Part shown: one piece after another, positions 18,408 through 30,966 of the stretch | How positions within the stretch are numbered: the first letter of the stretch is position 1 | Layout: each line of letters starts with the position of its first letter | DNA from: Marinicauda pacifica | Lineage (GTDB): Bacteria; Pseudomonadota; Alphaproteobacteria; Caulobacterales; Maricaulaceae | Length of the DNA: 64,000 bases | Reading direction: 5' to 3' | NCBI RefSeq assembly: GCF_004793635.1 | Contig: NZ_SRXV01000003.1 | Coordinates: 434,001-498,000, forward strand | Program-made: the position numbers and the translations under genes | Notes under the pieces: generated by a model | Told to the model about the DNA's origin: nothing | Seen by the model: the letters and a program-made list of their open reading frames with translations, nothing else | Databases searched by the model: none

Positions 18408-19550
18408 ATGAGCATCGAGATCAAAGGCCATGTCGAGCGCGGCTTCGAAGCTGTTGCCGACGCTTTCGCAGAAAACTTCGAGACCACCGACGAGCTCGGC
18501 GCCGGGTTCGCACTCGTGCGTGACGGGCAGAGCCTGGTCGACATTCATGCCGGCTGGGCGGACCGCAAGAAATCCAGCCCCTGGACCGCGGACACGATCG
18601 TGCCGGTCTTTTCCACCGGCAAGGCGATCACCGCCCTGGTCATGGCCTGGCTCGTCGACCGGGGCCGGATCGACTACGCCACGCGCGTCAGTGCGGTCTG
18701 GGAGGCTTTCGGCGCGAACGGCAAGGACCGCCTGACGCTGGCCGAAGCCCTGTCGCACCAGTCCGGCGTGCCGGGCATCAGCGAGGAGATGGATCCCTCC
18801 GAGTGGTTCGACCGCGAGACCATGGAGCGCCGCGTCGCCGAGGCAGAGCCGCTCTGGGCGCCCGGCGACGGGTCGGGCTATCATCCGATCACCTTTGGCG
18901 TCATTGCCGATGCCATTGCGCGCCGGGTCGACGAGAAGGGCCGCACCGTCGGCGCCATTCTCAAGGAGGAGATTGCGGGCCCGCGCGGTCTCGACTTCAT
19001 GATCGGCGTGCCCGAAAGCGAGCATCGCCGTGCCGCCGAACACATGCTGCCGCCCAAGCCGCCATTCCTGGGCGCCGCCAACCCGGCCAAGGCGGCCGCC
19101 TTTCTCAAACCCTGGTCCTCGCCGGGCCGGCGCGGCACCGCCGTGTGGCGGTCGGCCGAACTTCCTGCGGCCAACGGGCACGGCACGGCCGGAGCGCTTG
19201 CCGCGCTGATGGGTCCCTTCGCCTGCCAGGGGCAGCTGCTGGGCGAGGCCTTCGTCGGGGCTGAAACGATTGCTCAGGCCCTGCGCGAGCAGACTTCGGG
19301 TCAAGACCGCGTCCTGCCCTTCGACCTGTCATTTGCGAGCGGGGTGATGATCAACCGCGATAGCGGGCATTTCGGCCCCGAACCACGCGCGGTGGGCCAT
19401 TACGGCTTTGGCGGATCGTGCGCCTTCGCCGATCCGGTCCGGGGTGTCTCGGGCAGCTATGTCATGAATCGCCAGCGCGAGGTCCTGGTCGGTGACGAAC
19501 GCGCCATCCGCCTCATCGACGCGGCCTATCGCTGTCTCGACGCCAAATGA
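18408..19550 (+). CDS. Serine hydrolase of the class C beta-lactamase/esterase (EstB-like) family
   Basis: A 380-aa cytoplasmic protein with no signal peptide. The nucleophile motif STGK (S69-K72) matches SxxK, GYHPITFG around residue 162 corresponds to the YxN element, and GHYGFGGSCAF near the C-terminus replaces the KTG box. This pattern is typical of esterases and peptidases of the family rather than antibiotic-hydrolysing enzymes. It is preceded by the kinase-DUF429 gene by 39 bp and ends at a strong bidirectional terminator. Substrate unknown. Confidence 0.88.
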   Translation: MSIEIKGHVERGFEAVADAFAENFETTDELGAGFALVRDGQSLVDIHAGWADRKKSSPWTADTIVPVFSTGKAITALVMAWLVDRGRIDYATRVSAVWEAFGANGKDRLTLAEALSHQSGVPGISEEMDPSEWFDRETMERRVAEAEPLWAPGDGSGYHPITFGVIADAIARRVDEKGRTVGAILKEEIAGPRGLDFMIGVPESEHRRAAEHMLPPKPPFLGAANPAKAAAFLKPWSSPGRRGTAVWRSAELPAANGHGTAGALAALMGPFACQGQLLGEAFVGAETIAQALREQTSGQDRVLPFDLSFASGVMINRDSGHFGPEPRAVGHYGFGGSCAFADPVRGVSGSYVMNRQREVLVGDERAIRLIDAAYRCLDAK

Positions 19551-19554
19551 CATG

Positions 19555-19586
19555 AAAAGGGCAGGACATGTCTGTCCTGCCCTTTT
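19555..19586. terminator. Bidirectional terminator between the hydrolase and cold-shock genes
   Basis: A 14-bp perfect stem (19555-19568 with 19573-19586) around a 4-nt loop, with AAAA on one flank and TTTT on the other, so it can serve both convergent genes. Confidence 0.93.
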
Positions 19587-19608
19587 GCGAAGCTCTGCGA
19601 ACGCGTGC

Positions 19609-19821
19609 CTAGTCGGCCAGCTGCAGGTCCACGGCCTTCGGCCCCTTGCCGCGCTGATCCGGCTCGGTTTCGAAGGACACGCGCTGACCGTCATCCAGGC
19701 CGGCGAGGCCCGCGGCTTGCACCGCAGTTATGTGAACGAACACGTCTTTGCCGCCATCGTCCGGCGTGATGAAGCCGAAGCCCTTCTGGGTGTTGAAGAA
19801 CTTCACAGTGCCAGTGGTCAT
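19609..19821 (-). CDS. cspA: Cold-shock-domain protein
   Basis: A 70-aa single cold-shock domain that binds single-stranded RNA/DNA. RNP1 (KGFGFI) and RNP2 (VFVH) are present. It could be a stress or growth-phase homologue rather than the cold-induced one, since the family is large in alphaproteobacteria. Upstream on the minus strand, 19822 to about 20050 has no gene and may hold a long leader as is usual for csp genes; I see no secure promoter in it. Transcription ends at the 19555-19586 terminator. Confidence 0.95.
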   Translation of the reverse strand: MTTGTVKFFNTQKGFGFITPDDGGKDVFVHITAVQAAGLAGLDDGQRVSFETEPDQRGKGPKAVDLQLAD

Positions 19822-20064
19822 TTCGGGAACCTTTCCCCAGTCACACCGCGTCCGGTAAACAGTAAATGCACCGCCCGGCGTCCCGGTTGCGGAGAACGGA
19901 CTTGCATGTCGGGGAAAGCTGAAGTCTCTGGCATCCTGCCACTTCGGTAGTCCAGTATTTCCGCCGGGCCTTAGTCAATCGGCCGCCCGTACGGAGACAA
20001 ATATGCCCCAAAATCGGGGGCCTCACAAGCGAAATGCGCGCGTTTTCGCGCGCTGGAGAGCACG

Positions 20065-20373
20065 ATGAGCGAGAGACGCCGCGACCGGCTCAGACGCATG
20101 CGCGAACAGCGCATGCGACGGAACGACGCCGATGGCGCGATCTCCTCGATCAAGTTTGCCGGCTTCGGCGCCGCCTTGCTGGTCTTCCTGGCCGTCGCCG
20201 TCGGGTTTCGCAGCGAGACCCTGCAGCAGCTGGCCTCGCGGGAGGCCGGCGCGGAGCGCACCGCATGGCTGCTGGAGCCTGGCCTGTTCGGCGTGACATT
20301 GCTGGAATGGATCGCCGGGCTTCTGGCCGGCGTCTTCCTGGCCGCCGCACTGTGGCGCGGACTCAGACGTTGA
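20065..20373 (+). CDS. Small predicted membrane protein
   Basis: A 102-aa protein with a very basic N-terminus (MSERRRDRLRRMREQRMRR) and two hydrophobic helices near residues 31-46 and 74-96. GGAGAG lies 5 bases before the ATG. Its last 11 bases overlap the 3' end of tspO on the other strand. No family recognised. Confidence 0.6.
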   Translation: MSERRRDRLRRMREQRMRRNDADGAISSIKFAGFGAALLVFLAVAVGFRSETLQQLASREAGAERTAWLLEPGLFGVTLLEWIAGLLAGVFLAAALWRGLRR

Positions 20374-20860
20374 GCTGCCAGGTTGCGTAGCTCAGCGCGA
20401 GGGCAAAGCCGAGCCAGAGATTGAGCGGCAGCCAGACCAGCGCCGCCACGAGATTGGCCCGCCCGATCGCGATCAGCGCCCCGATCGCCACGAAGAAGGC
20501 GATTACGGTGACGTAGAAGCCGTTGGCCACGTTTTCCAGGCCGAAATAGAGCCAGGTCCAGCTGATATTGATCAGGTATTGCAGCACGACGAGGGCGCGG
20601 GCCGGACCGCGCGCCTCGAGCTGGCCCGCGCGGTCGACCAGCCAGAGGCTGAGCGCCATGAGAGCAAACAGAATCGTCCAGACAGCGCCGACCGCATAGC
20701 CGGGCGGCGACCAAGACGGGTTTTCCAGCGTGGACGACCACTGCGCCGCACCCGTGGAGAAAATCCAGGCATTCAGCGCGAGCGCAATACCGACAAAGAC
20801 CACCAGATAGACGATGAGCCGGGCCACCCCGGCTCGCGGCTTGTGGAAAATGTCAGCCAA
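20363..20860 (-). CDS. tspO: TspO/MBR family tryptophan-rich sensory protein
   Basis: A 165-aa five-helix membrane protein. The family hallmark NPSWSPPGYAVGAVWTILF lies near residues 47-65, followed by a tryptophan-rich region (YLINISWTWLYFGLEN) and WLPLNLWLGFALALSYATWQLN. TspO proteins bind porphyrins and related ligands and modulate stress or photosynthesis responses. The ATG is at 20860 with GGCTGACAT context and no strong ribosome site. It is monocistronic, convergent with the small basic membrane protein. Confidence 0.92.
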   Translation of the reverse strand: MADIFHKPRAGVARLIVYLVVFVGIALALNAWIFSTGAAQWSSTLENPSWSPPGYAVGAVWTILFALMALSLWLVDRAGQLEARGPARALVVLQYLINISWTWLYFGLENVANGFYVTVIAFFVAIGALIAIGRANLVAALVWLPLNLWLGFALALSYATWQLNV

Positions 20861-21201
20861 GACACGCCCTCTCGATCAGTTCGGTTTGCCGCCATTCGGC
20901 TATATGGCGGCCCGCCGGACGCCACAGGTGAAACTAAACGCCGCAAGTGTGACAAGGTTACGGCAGTCCGGCAAACTTGACGCAGATGGCCGCAGCCTGC
21001 GTGGCTCAGCGCCGGACGATACGGCGCTTCCAGCAAGGTCCGGCGCTTCGGCTAGAAACAGCCGGCCTCGCGCAATATCGAGGAAGACGTGACCGGCTGA
21101 GGGACGGGTCATCATCGGGCCATGCGCTCTTCACGTGCCTGTCGCATCGATTGGTTATCAAGGCTACATATCCGCCAGAACCGTGTACCGGGGAGTAAAT
21201 C
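20861..21201. other. Intergenic region upstream of tspO and the PhoD-like gene
   Basis: A 341-bp divergent spacer without a credible gene. It contains a perfect 8-bp inverted repeat (20888-20895 with 20904-20911, 8-nt spacer) 28 bp upstream of the tspO start, a candidate operator or leader hairpin. GGGGAG at 21190-21195 is the ribosome site for the downstream gene. Otherwise I see nothing definite. Confidence 0.45.
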
Positions 21202-22443
21202 ATGCGCCTGACCCTCAGCCTTTCCGCCTGCGCCCTTGCGCTCGGCCTTGCCGCCTGCGCCGATCCGGCCGCCAGGGAGGCCAGTCAGGCCGAGGCCGGG
21301 AGTGCGGCCCCCGCCAGCCAGGGCGGAGCCGATCTCGATGCCGCTGCCATCGCGGAACCTGCCGCACCCCCGCGCACCGTCGTGGAGGCGCTTGCCCCCT
21401 ATTACGCCCAGCTTGAATACATCGCCCCGATCGCGCCGGAAGGCCCGCCCCTCCCGTCGCAGGACCAGGCGTTGACCCGCATCGCCTTCGGCTCGTGCAA
21501 TACCTCCGAGCGCGAAATTCCGATCCTGGACACGATCGCGGCCGAGGACACGGAGCTGTTCATGTATATCGGCGACAACGTCTACGGCGACGCGTACAGC
21601 TGGAACCCGGATCTGGTGGAGCTGCGCGAGGCGTATCACATGCTCGCCAACCGCCCCGAATTCCAGCGCCTGCGCAGCTCGGTGCCCATGATGGCCACCT
21701 GGGACGATCACGATTACGGGCTCAACGATGCCGGCGCGGTCTTTCCCTACAAAGGCTTTGCCGAAACCCTGTTCGAGGACTTCTGGCGCGTGCCGCAGGA
21801 CGATGCGCGGCGCCAGCGCGAGGGCATCTACACGGCGCAGACCTTCGGACCGGAGGGACAGCGCGTCCAGATCATCCTTCTCGACACGCGCTATTTCCGC
21901 GGCGAGCTGACTCCGACCGACGAGCGCGGCGCGCCGGGCCGCGAACGCTACATCCCCAGCGAGGACGAAAGCCAGACCATGCTGGGCGAAACCCAGTGGG
22001 CCTGGTTGGAAACCGAATTGCGCAAGCCGGCCGACCTGCGTCTGCTGGTCTCCTCCATTCAGGTCCATGCCGACGGGCATGGCTGGGAAGCCTGGCGCAC
22101 CCTGCCCCACGAGCGCGAGCGTCTGTACGCGCTGATCGGGGAGACCGGCGCGAACGGCGTGGTGATCCTCTCCGGCGACCGCCATTCCTCCGGTCTCTAT
22201 GTGCGGGACGATGTGGCGCCCTACCCGCTCTACGAAATCACCTCCTCCTCGCTCAACCTGGCCTTCGCCGCGGAGAATGACGAGCCCGGCCCGCACCGTA
22301 TCGGCGACATGTACGCGCCGGAAAATTACGGCATGATCGAGATCGACTGGCAGGCCGGATCGCTGAGCCTGGACATTCGCGGCAGCGATGGCGAGACCGT
22401 GCGCACGGTCAGCGTCCCGCTCGGCGAACTCGCCATCGACTAG
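21202..22443 (+). CDS. phoD: PhoD-like alkaline phosphatase, lipoprotein
   Basis: A 413-aa exported phosphodiesterase/phosphatase. The N-terminus ends in a lipobox (LGLAAC, Cys19). The metallophosphatase motifs are in order: FGSCN, GDNVYGD, TWDDHDYGLND, LDTRYFRG, and GDRHSSG. These are the metal ligands of the PhoD family, which uses calcium and iron to release phosphate from organic esters in the envelope. It is shorter than classical Tat-exported PhoD and is exported through Sec instead. A Pho box was not found in the upstream spacer. Confidence 0.9.
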   Translation: MRLTLSLSACALALGLAACADPAAREASQAEAGSAAPASQGGADLDAAAIAEPAAPPRTVVEALAPYYAQLEYIAPIAPEGPPLPSQDQALTRIAFGSCNTSEREIPILDTIAAEDTELFMYIGDNVYGDAYSWNPDLVELREAYHMLANRPEFQRLRSSVPMMATWDDHDYGLNDAGAVFPYKGFAETLFEDFWRVPQDDARRQREGIYTAQTFGPEGQRVQIILLDTRYFRGELTPTDERGAPGRERYIPSEDESQTMLGETQWAWLETELRKPADLRLLVSSIQVHADGHGWEAWRTLPHERERLYALIGETGANGVVILSGDRHSSGLYVRDDVAPYPLYEITSSSLNLAFAAENDEPGPHRIGDMYAPENYGMIEIDWQAGSLSLDIRGSDGETVRTVSVPLGELAID

Positions 22444-22629
22444 GACTTCGCAAAAAGCTGCCCCGCCTCGCGGCCGGGCCCCGAACACGGACCGGCAATC
22501 ACAACCAGGATGGTGACCGGGCGGCCACGCCCGGGACCTGAAAGACCGGCCCGGCACCGGATTCAGATTGCGCCGGCACAACGCAGGCGTTTAGGTCACT
22601 CCGGTCGAGGCCGCATTACGCCTGACGGC

Positions 22630-23187
22630 ATGAACCACGGGGGTGGGGGACTCTTGCAGACCGAGACACGCTTCGACCGCCTGTTCCGTACAGATGCTGG
22701 TGAACGCGATGCGTTTGCGCTGGACGGTCCGGCATGCCCGCCACCGCCGCGTCCGGGCGGCACGCTCATCGATGCCATCACAGGACTTGCCATCCGCCTG
22801 TCCCTGGCAGCGCTGCTATGGCGGTGGGCAAGGTCGAACGCGCAGACCCCGCGCGACTGGACCGACCTCATGGCGTGGGCCTTGCCGGAGCCGGGCTTCG
22901 TCGCGGCCGTGTCCTACTGGCTGCCGGGGGGCGGGGACCAGGCATTTGCCGCCGCGGCGATCCTTGCAGCCGTCTCTCTCGTGGCGCTCGCGCTTGCTGC
23001 GGGCCTGCTGACACGCATTGCCGGATTTCTGACGCTGGCCGGCGCGCTCTGGTATGCGGTCTTCATCCTGCCGGAGGCATGGACCAGCGCCTTCATCCTT
23101 GCCGCTCTGGGCCTCTATCTGCTGCTACGCGGCGGCGGGCCGCTCTCGATCGACTTTGCGACGCTGCGCCTGACGCGGTTTCACTGA
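22630..23187 (+). CDS. Predicted membrane protein, DoxX-like in outline
   Basis: About 185 aa with a polar N-terminus of about 45 residues and then four hydrophobic helices. The small, four-helix, alanine/leucine-rich architecture with a catalytically bare core resembles the DoxX group, but no diagnostic motif is present. The start is uncertain: ATG 22630 lacks a ribosome site, whereas a TTG at 22654 follows GGGGGA. Codon use is native. Function unknown. Confidence 0.5.
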   Translation: MNHGGGGLLQTETRFDRLFRTDAGERDAFALDGPACPPPPRPGGTLIDAITGLAIRLSLAALLWRWARSNAQTPRDWTDLMAWALPEPGFVAAVSYWLPGGGDQAFAAAAILAAVSLVALALAAGLLTRIAGFLTLAGALWYAVFILPEAWTSAFILAALGLYLLLRGGGPLSIDFATLRLTRFH

Positions 23188-23296
23188 CCGGCAAGGATCG
23201 CCGGGCGTGGCAGCCCTGCCTTGCGTGTGCCACAACACCGTGGTCTGAATGCCGCAAGATCGAACGGCAGATCCGAACCGGGAGAGGTGAGCACCC

Positions 23297-24553
23297 ATGA
23301 CAATTTACCGCAATGTCGCGACAGTCATGGGAGCGACCGTCCTGCTGCAGATTTCGGTCGGCGTGCTGGGCGTGGCCCTGCCGCTGGCGATGGCCGCGGC
23401 GGGCTGGAGCGGGCTCTCGATCGGTTTTGTCGTGGCCGGCTACGCGATCGGCTTCCTGTTCGGCGGCCTGCTTGCACCGCTGGTCATCCAGTCGATCGGG
23501 CATATCCGCGCCTACGCGGCCTTTGCCGGAGGCGCGGCCGCACTCACCCTGATGCTGGCCCTGAACAGCGATATGATCTGGTGGCTGATCGCACGTATCG
23601 GCTTCGGCTTCTGTGCCGCGGGCATCTTCGCGGTGGCCGAAAGCTGGCTGGCCGACGCCACGCCCTCCGAAGCGCGCGGCGGAGTCATCTCGATCTACCA
23701 GATCCTGGGCCGGGCGGGGCTCATCCTCGGACCGTTCCTGATCGCCCTGCCGGGGATCGAGCTGCTGGAGAGCTTCGTGCTCGGCGGCATCTTTCTCGCG
23801 CTGGCGCTCATTCCGATCACCGCGACCCGCCGCGGCCAGCCGGCCCTGCCGGCCGGCAACCGCGTGTCGCCCTTCCGCCTGCTCACGATCGCACCGGCCG
23901 CAGCCGTTGCCGCGTTCGGGGCCGGGGTGATCAATACCGGCGTGCTGGGTTTCGTGCCGATCTGGGCCGAGACCCTGTCGACCACGACCACGGGGTCGGC
24001 CGCGCTCGTCATGGCTGTCATCTACGGCGTGTCGATTCTGGTCCAGTGGCCGGCAGGCAAGCTCTCCGACCATGTCGACCGGCGTCTGGTCATGGCCGGG
24101 GCCGCCGCGACCGCCGGCCTGTTTGCCGCCATCCTGGCCGTGTTCGTGACCCCCGGACTGTGGCTCGGCGCCGCTCTGGCCGGACTGTGGGGCGGGGCCA
24201 GCCTCTCCTATTACGGCATCTCCATCGCCCATGCGGCCGACCGGTCGCGCGCCGAGGAACTTCCCGCCATCGCGTCCGGCATTCTGGTGACCTGGGCGCT
24301 CGGCTCGATCGTCGGCCCGATCCTGGCCGGGCTTGCCTATGGCAGCGTGCTGGAAGGGCGCGGCCTCTTCCTGTTTGCCGCCGGGGCCAGCTTCGTGCTG
24401 ACCGCCGTCCTGCTCTGGCGCAGCCGGGCACGCAAGCCGGTCAGGGAGGCCGAACGCGAGCCCTTCATCAACCTGCTGGCCACCTCGGCCGAGCTGGCCG
24501 AGATCGATGCCCATCCCGATGCCCATGACGCCTCACGCGAGAGCGCGGCGTGA
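23297..24553 (+). CDS. MFS transporter (UMF2/YcaD-like)
   Basis: A 418-aa inner-membrane transporter with twelve predicted helices. The first half carries RIGFGFCAAGIFAVAESWLAD, a signature of the YcaD-type group, and the A-like loop APLVIQSIGHIRAY. The second half carries QWPAGKLSDHVDRR, the mirrored MFS loop. A soluble acidic C-terminus follows. The substrate is unknown. A good ribosome site (GGGAGAGGTGA) precedes the ATG. Its stop overlaps the next start (GTGA at 24550-24553). Confidence 0.88.
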   Translation: MTIYRNVATVMGATVLLQISVGVLGVALPLAMAAAGWSGLSIGFVVAGYAIGFLFGGLLAPLVIQSIGHIRAYAAFAGGAAALTLMLALNSDMIWWLIARIGFGFCAAGIFAVAESWLADATPSEARGGVISIYQILGRAGLILGPFLIALPGIELLESFVLGGIFLALALIPITATRRGQPALPAGNRVSPFRLLTIAPAAAVAAFGAGVINTGVLGFVPIWAETLSTTTTGSAALVMAVIYGVSILVQWPAGKLSDHVDRRLVMAGAAATAGLFAAILAVFVTPGLWLGAALAGLWGGASLSYYGISIAHAADRSRAEELPAIASGILVTWALGSIVGPILAGLAYGSVLEGRGLFLFAAGASFVLTAVLLWRSRARKPVREAEREPFINLLATSAELAEIDAHPDAHDASRESAA

Positions 24554-24870
24554 TCGCCCTCTACATTGCCCTGCCTGCGCTGATCGGCGCAGGCCTCGCG
24601 ATCGCCATCCGCGCCCGTCTGGCGCGCCTGCGCCTGCTGACCTGGATGGGGGCAGCCCTGATCGGGACCGGCCTGCCGCTGCTGGCCGGTCAGCTGATCA
24701 GCCTGGCGCTGAGCGGCACGGCAGACGCACGCATGACCGAGTGCCAGCTCGCCGGCGGAGCCGATTGCGGTCAGGCGACGATGATCATGGTCCTGCCGCT
24801 CGTCGCGGGCCTGTCAGCCGGGCTCGGCTGGCTCGCCGGCGCAGTCACCGCCCTGTTATCTCGCCCTTAG
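24550..24870 (+). CDS. Small predicted membrane protein coupled to the MFS gene
   Basis: A 106-aa protein with three hydrophobic helices and a polar loop containing two cysteines (TECQLAGGADCGQ). It begins with GTG overlapping the transporter stop, so it is translated by coupling. No known family; it may assist or modulate the transporter, which is inference from the overlap alone. Confidence 0.6.
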   Translation: MIALYIALPALIGAGLAIAIRARLARLRLLTWMGAALIGTGLPLLAGQLISLALSGTADARMTECQLAGGADCGQATMIMVLPLVAGLSAGLGWLAGAVTALLSRP

Positions 24871-24884
24871 CCGCGCCTCACGCG

Positions 24885-24912
24885 TTGCACCTGCGAAGCC
24901 GGGTGTTATAAC
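24885..24912 (+). promoter_or_regulatory. Candidate sigma-70-type promoter of sucC
   Basis: TTGCAC at 24885-24890 and TATAAC at 24907-24912 with 16 bp between, about 80 bp upstream of the sucC start. Confidence 0.55.
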
Positions 24913-24993
24913 CGCCCCCGATCGCCTCCCCCACCGGCCGGAAATCCCGGCCCTCGCGTTTTCGCCTTCACCGACTGCGAGAGATTGAACTCC

Positions 24994-26190
24994 ATGAATA
25001 TTCACGAGCATCAGGCCAAGGCTCTGCTGGTTCGCTTCGGCGCGCCGGTGGCCCAGGGTCATCCCGCCTTCACCGTCGACGAAGCCCGCAAGGCCGCGGA
25101 GCAACTGCCCGGCCCGCTCTGGGTCGTCAAATCCCAGATTCACGCCGGCGGCCGCGGCAAGGGCAAGTTCAAGGAACTCGGCCCGGACGCCAAGGGCGGC
25201 GTCCGCCTGGCCAAGTCGGTCGACGAAGTCGTCGCCCACGCCAAGGAGATGCTGGGCAACACGCTGGTCACGCACCAGACCGGCCCCGACGGCAAGCAGG
25301 TCAACCGCCTCTACATCGAGGACGGCGCGGACATTTCTCGCGAACTTTACCTGTCCCTGCTGGTCAACCGCGAAAGCGGCCAGGTCTCCTTCGTCGTCTC
25401 CACCGAGGGCGGCATGGATATCGAGTCGGTCGCCGACGAGACCCCTGAAAAGATCCACACCATCGATATCGATCCGCTGACCGGCGTGACCGATGACGAC
25501 GCCAACGCCATTGCCGACGCGCTGGAGCTCGGCGAACAGGCTCGCGTCGACATGCTCGATCTGGCCCGCTCGCTCTACGAGGCCTTCACGGCCAAGGATA
25601 TGAGCATGCTGGAGATCAACCCGCTGATCGTCATGGACAATGGCCGCCTGCGGGTGCTCGACGCCAAGCTCAGCTTCGACGGCAATGCGCTCTTCCGTCA
25701 CGAGGACGTGCGCGAGCTGCGCGACATGAGCGAAGAGGACGACAAGGAGATCGAGGCGTCCAAGTACGACCTCGCCTACATCGCCCTCGACGGCAATATC
25801 GGCTGCATGGTCAACGGCGCGGGCCTTGCCATGGCGACCATGGACATCATCAAGCTGTATGGCGGCGAGCCGGCCAACTTCCTCGATGTCGGCGGCGGCG
25901 CCAGCAAGGAGAAGGTCACCGCGGCCTTCAAGATCATCACGGCCGACAAGAACGTGCAGGGCATCCTGGTCAACATCTTCGGCGGCATCATGCGCTGCGA
26001 CGTGATCGCCGAGGGCGTGGTCGCCGCGGTGAAGGAAGTCGGGCTGAAGGTTCCCCTGGTCGTGCGCCTGGAAGGCACCAATGTCGACAAGGGCAAGAAG
26101 ATCCTGAACGAGAGCGGTCTGGACATCACGTCCGCCGACGATCTCGACGACGCCGCGAAGAAAATCACCGACGCTGTGAAGAAGGGCTGA
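24994..26190 (+). CDS. sucC: Succinyl-CoA synthetase (ADP-forming), beta subunit
   Basis: Binds nucleotide and, with SucD, makes ATP from succinyl-CoA in the TCA cycle. The 398-aa product shows the ATP-grasp N-terminus [32 protein letters not shown] for nucleotide binding, EINPL and [10 protein letters not shown] for metal binding, and the C-terminal GGGA...[10 protein letters not shown] power helix. ATG 24994 is chosen over an in-frame TTG nine bases upstream because it matches the family start. sucD begins 5 bp after its stop. Confidence 0.98.
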   Translation: MNIHEHQAKALLVRFGAPVAQGHPAFTVDEARKAAEQLPGPLWVVKSQIHAGGRGKGKFKELGPDAKGGVRLAKSVDEVVAHAKEMLGNTLVTHQTGPDGKQVNRLYIEDGADISRELYLSLLVNRESGQVSFVVSTEGGMDIESVADETPEKIHTIDIDPLTGVTDDDANAIADALELGEQARVDMLDLARSLYEAFTAKDMSMLEINPLIVMDNGRLRVLDAKLSFDGNALFRHEDVRELRDMSEEDDKEIEASKYDLAYIALDGNIGCMVNGAGLAMATMDIIKLYGGEPANFLDVGGGASKEKVTAAFKIITADKNVQGILVNIFGGIMRCDVIAEGVVAAVKEVGLKVPLVVRLEGTNVDKGKKILNESGLDITSADDLDDAAKKITDAVKKG

Positions 26191-26195
26191 TTGCC

Positions 26196-27095
26196 ATGTC
26201 CGTACTCGTCAACAAAGACACCAAGATCCTGGTTCAGGGTCTGACCGGCAAGACCGGCACCTTCCACACCGAACAGGCCCTGCAATATGCCGGCACCAAG
26301 ATGGTGGGCGGCGTGCACCCGAAGAAGGGCGGCGAAACCTGGAGCGGCGCGGGCCACGACCTGCCCATCTTTGCCAGCGTCGCCGAAGGCAAGGACAAGA
26401 CCGGCGCAGATGCGTCCGTGATCTACGTTCCGCCGGCCGGGGCCGCCGACGCCATCATCGAGGCGATCGATGCGCAGATCGGCCTGATTGTGTGCATCAC
26501 CGAGGGCATTCCCGTGCTCGACATGGTGCGCGTGAAAGCCAAGCTCGAGGGTTCCGGCTCGCGCCTTCTCGGCCCGAACTGCCCCGGCGTCCTGACGCCG
26601 GACGAGTGCAAGATCGGCATCATGCCGGGGTCCATCTTCAAGAAGGGCTCGGTCGGCGTCGTCTCGCGCTCGGGCACGCTGACCTATGAAGCGGTGTTCC
26701 AGACCACCAATGAGGGCCTGGGCCAGACCACGGCCGTGGGCATTGGCGGCGACCCGGTTAAGGGAACCGAATTCATCGACGTGCTGGAGATGTTCCTGGC
26801 CGACGACGAGACCAAGTCGCTCATCATGATCGGCGAGATCGGCGGCACGGCCGAAGAGCAGGCCGCGCAATTCCTGAAAGACGAGGCCAAGCGCGGCCGC
26901 AAGAAGCCGACCGTCGGCTTCATCGCCGGCCGCACCGCGCCTCCGGGCCGCACGATGGGCCATGCCGGCGCCATCGTCGCCGGCGGCAAGGGCGGCGCCG
27001 ACGACAAGATCGAGGCCATGAAGTCGGCCGGAATCACCGTGGCCGACAGCCCCGCACGCCTCGGCACGACGCTGAGCGAGCTGCTGAAGGGCTAG
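26196..27095 (+). CDS. sucD: Succinyl-CoA synthetase, alpha subunit
   Basis: Carries the phosphohistidine intermediate and the CoA site. The 299-aa product begins [20 protein letters not shown], has GVHPKKGG for CoA contact, [17 protein letters not shown], and [17 protein letters not shown] with the active-site His near residue 248. It partners with the adjacent SucC and ends at a clear intrinsic terminator, so sucCD form one operon separate from sucAB. Confidence 0.98.
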   Translation: MSVLVNKDTKILVQGLTGKTGTFHTEQALQYAGTKMVGGVHPKKGGETWSGAGHDLPIFASVAEGKDKTGADASVIYVPPAGAADAIIEAIDAQIGLIVCITEGIPVLDMVRVKAKLEGSGSRLLGPNCPGVLTPDECKIGIMPGSIFKKGSVGVVSRSGTLTYEAVFQTTNEGLGQTTAVGIGGDPVKGTEFIDVLEMFLADDETKSLIMIGEIGGTAEEQAAQFLKDEAKRGRKKPTVGFIAGRTAPPGRTMGHAGAIVAGGKGGADDKIEAMKSAGITVADSPARLGTTLSELLKG

Positions 27096-27127
27096 GCTCC
27101 CGGGCCTCGACTCGAAAATCGGATCAA

Positions 27128-27159
27128 GCCCCGGAGCCCCACTGGCTCCGGGGCCTTTT
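27128..27159 (+). terminator. Intrinsic terminator of sucCD
   Basis: An 11-bp perfect stem (27128-27138 with 27144-27154), 5-nt loop and a TTTT tail, 32 bp after the sucD stop. Confidence 0.92.
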
Positions 27160-27288
27160 CGTTCGCGCCCGGGGCGTTTTGCGCGCAACTGACCTTCGCC
27201 TGGAAACCAAAGCTTTATCTTAAGAAACTGGAAAGCCAGGAGGCCTTAGACCGCCAAAATTGAACTTGTTCAGTGAAGGAGTGTCTCC

Positions 27289-27822
27289 ATGGAGAAGATG
27301 AGGCTGGAGGCATTGCGGTCCTACCGTATTCTCGACACAGATCCGCATCCCTCGTTCGACACCCTCACCGAAACGGCCCGGCTGGCCTTCGGTGCGCCGA
27401 TCGCGTTCATTTCCCTGCTCGACGAGGACCGGCAATGGTTCAAGTCGATCCGAGGGCTCGACGTCACGGAGACGGCACGCGCCCATGCGATGTGCGAAAC
27501 TCCGGTGAGCACGGCGGAGACAATGGTGGTGCCGGACCTACGCGAGCACGCAAAGCTCAAGCACCATCCGCTGGTGACGGGCAGCCCCAACGTGCGCTTC
27601 TATGCGGGCGCGCCCATCATCGATCACGAGGGTCTGGCACTGGGTGCGATGTGTGTCATGGACACGCAGCCGCGGGTGTTCGAGGCGCGCGAAATCGCCC
27701 TGCTCGAATGCCTGGCGGTGAACGCCATGACCGCGATCACCGCTCACCACCAGGGCCATCTCCTGCGCGAAGCGGCGCGCGAACTGACCCTATATTGCGA
27801 CCGCGAACCCCTCTTCGCCTGA
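27289..27822 (+). CDS. Stand-alone GAF-domain protein
   Basis: A 177-aa protein consisting mainly of one GAF domain: RLAFGAPIAFISLLDEDRQWFKS, CETPVSTAETMVVPDL, VRFYAGAPIIDHEGLALGAMCVMD. Such lone GAF proteins sense small ligands or redox state and often modulate partner kinases. It sits between the sucCD terminator and sucA, preceded by AAGGAG at 27276-27281. An A+T-rich stretch at 27205-27275 probably holds its own promoter. Ligand and partner are unknown. Confidence 0.82.
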   Translation: MEKMRLEALRSYRILDTDPHPSFDTLTETARLAFGAPIAFISLLDEDRQWFKSIRGLDVTETARAHAMCETPVSTAETMVVPDLREHAKLKHHPLVTGSPNVRFYAGAPIIDHEGLALGAMCVMDTQPRVFEAREIALLECLAVNAMTAITAHHQGHLLREAARELTLYCDREPLFA

Positions 27823-27940
27823 AGATCGCACACCTTTTGGAACATCATGGTCTTCCCTCGGCGTTGCATGCGGCATAGATGATGGTAAACCCACCAAAGG
27901 CGCACTCTCCGCGCGGTTACAATTGCCCTGAAGGGCCGCC

Positions 27941-30928
<2,988 letters not shown>

Positions 30929-30966
30929 CCCCGCGCGATAGCGAAAGAAAGACGAGCTAGAAGCCC

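Noticed and set aside
18408..19550. An antibiotic-resistance beta-lactamase
   Set aside because: No signal peptide, and the YxN and KTG elements are replaced by YHP and HYG-type motifs, which point to an esterase-like family member.
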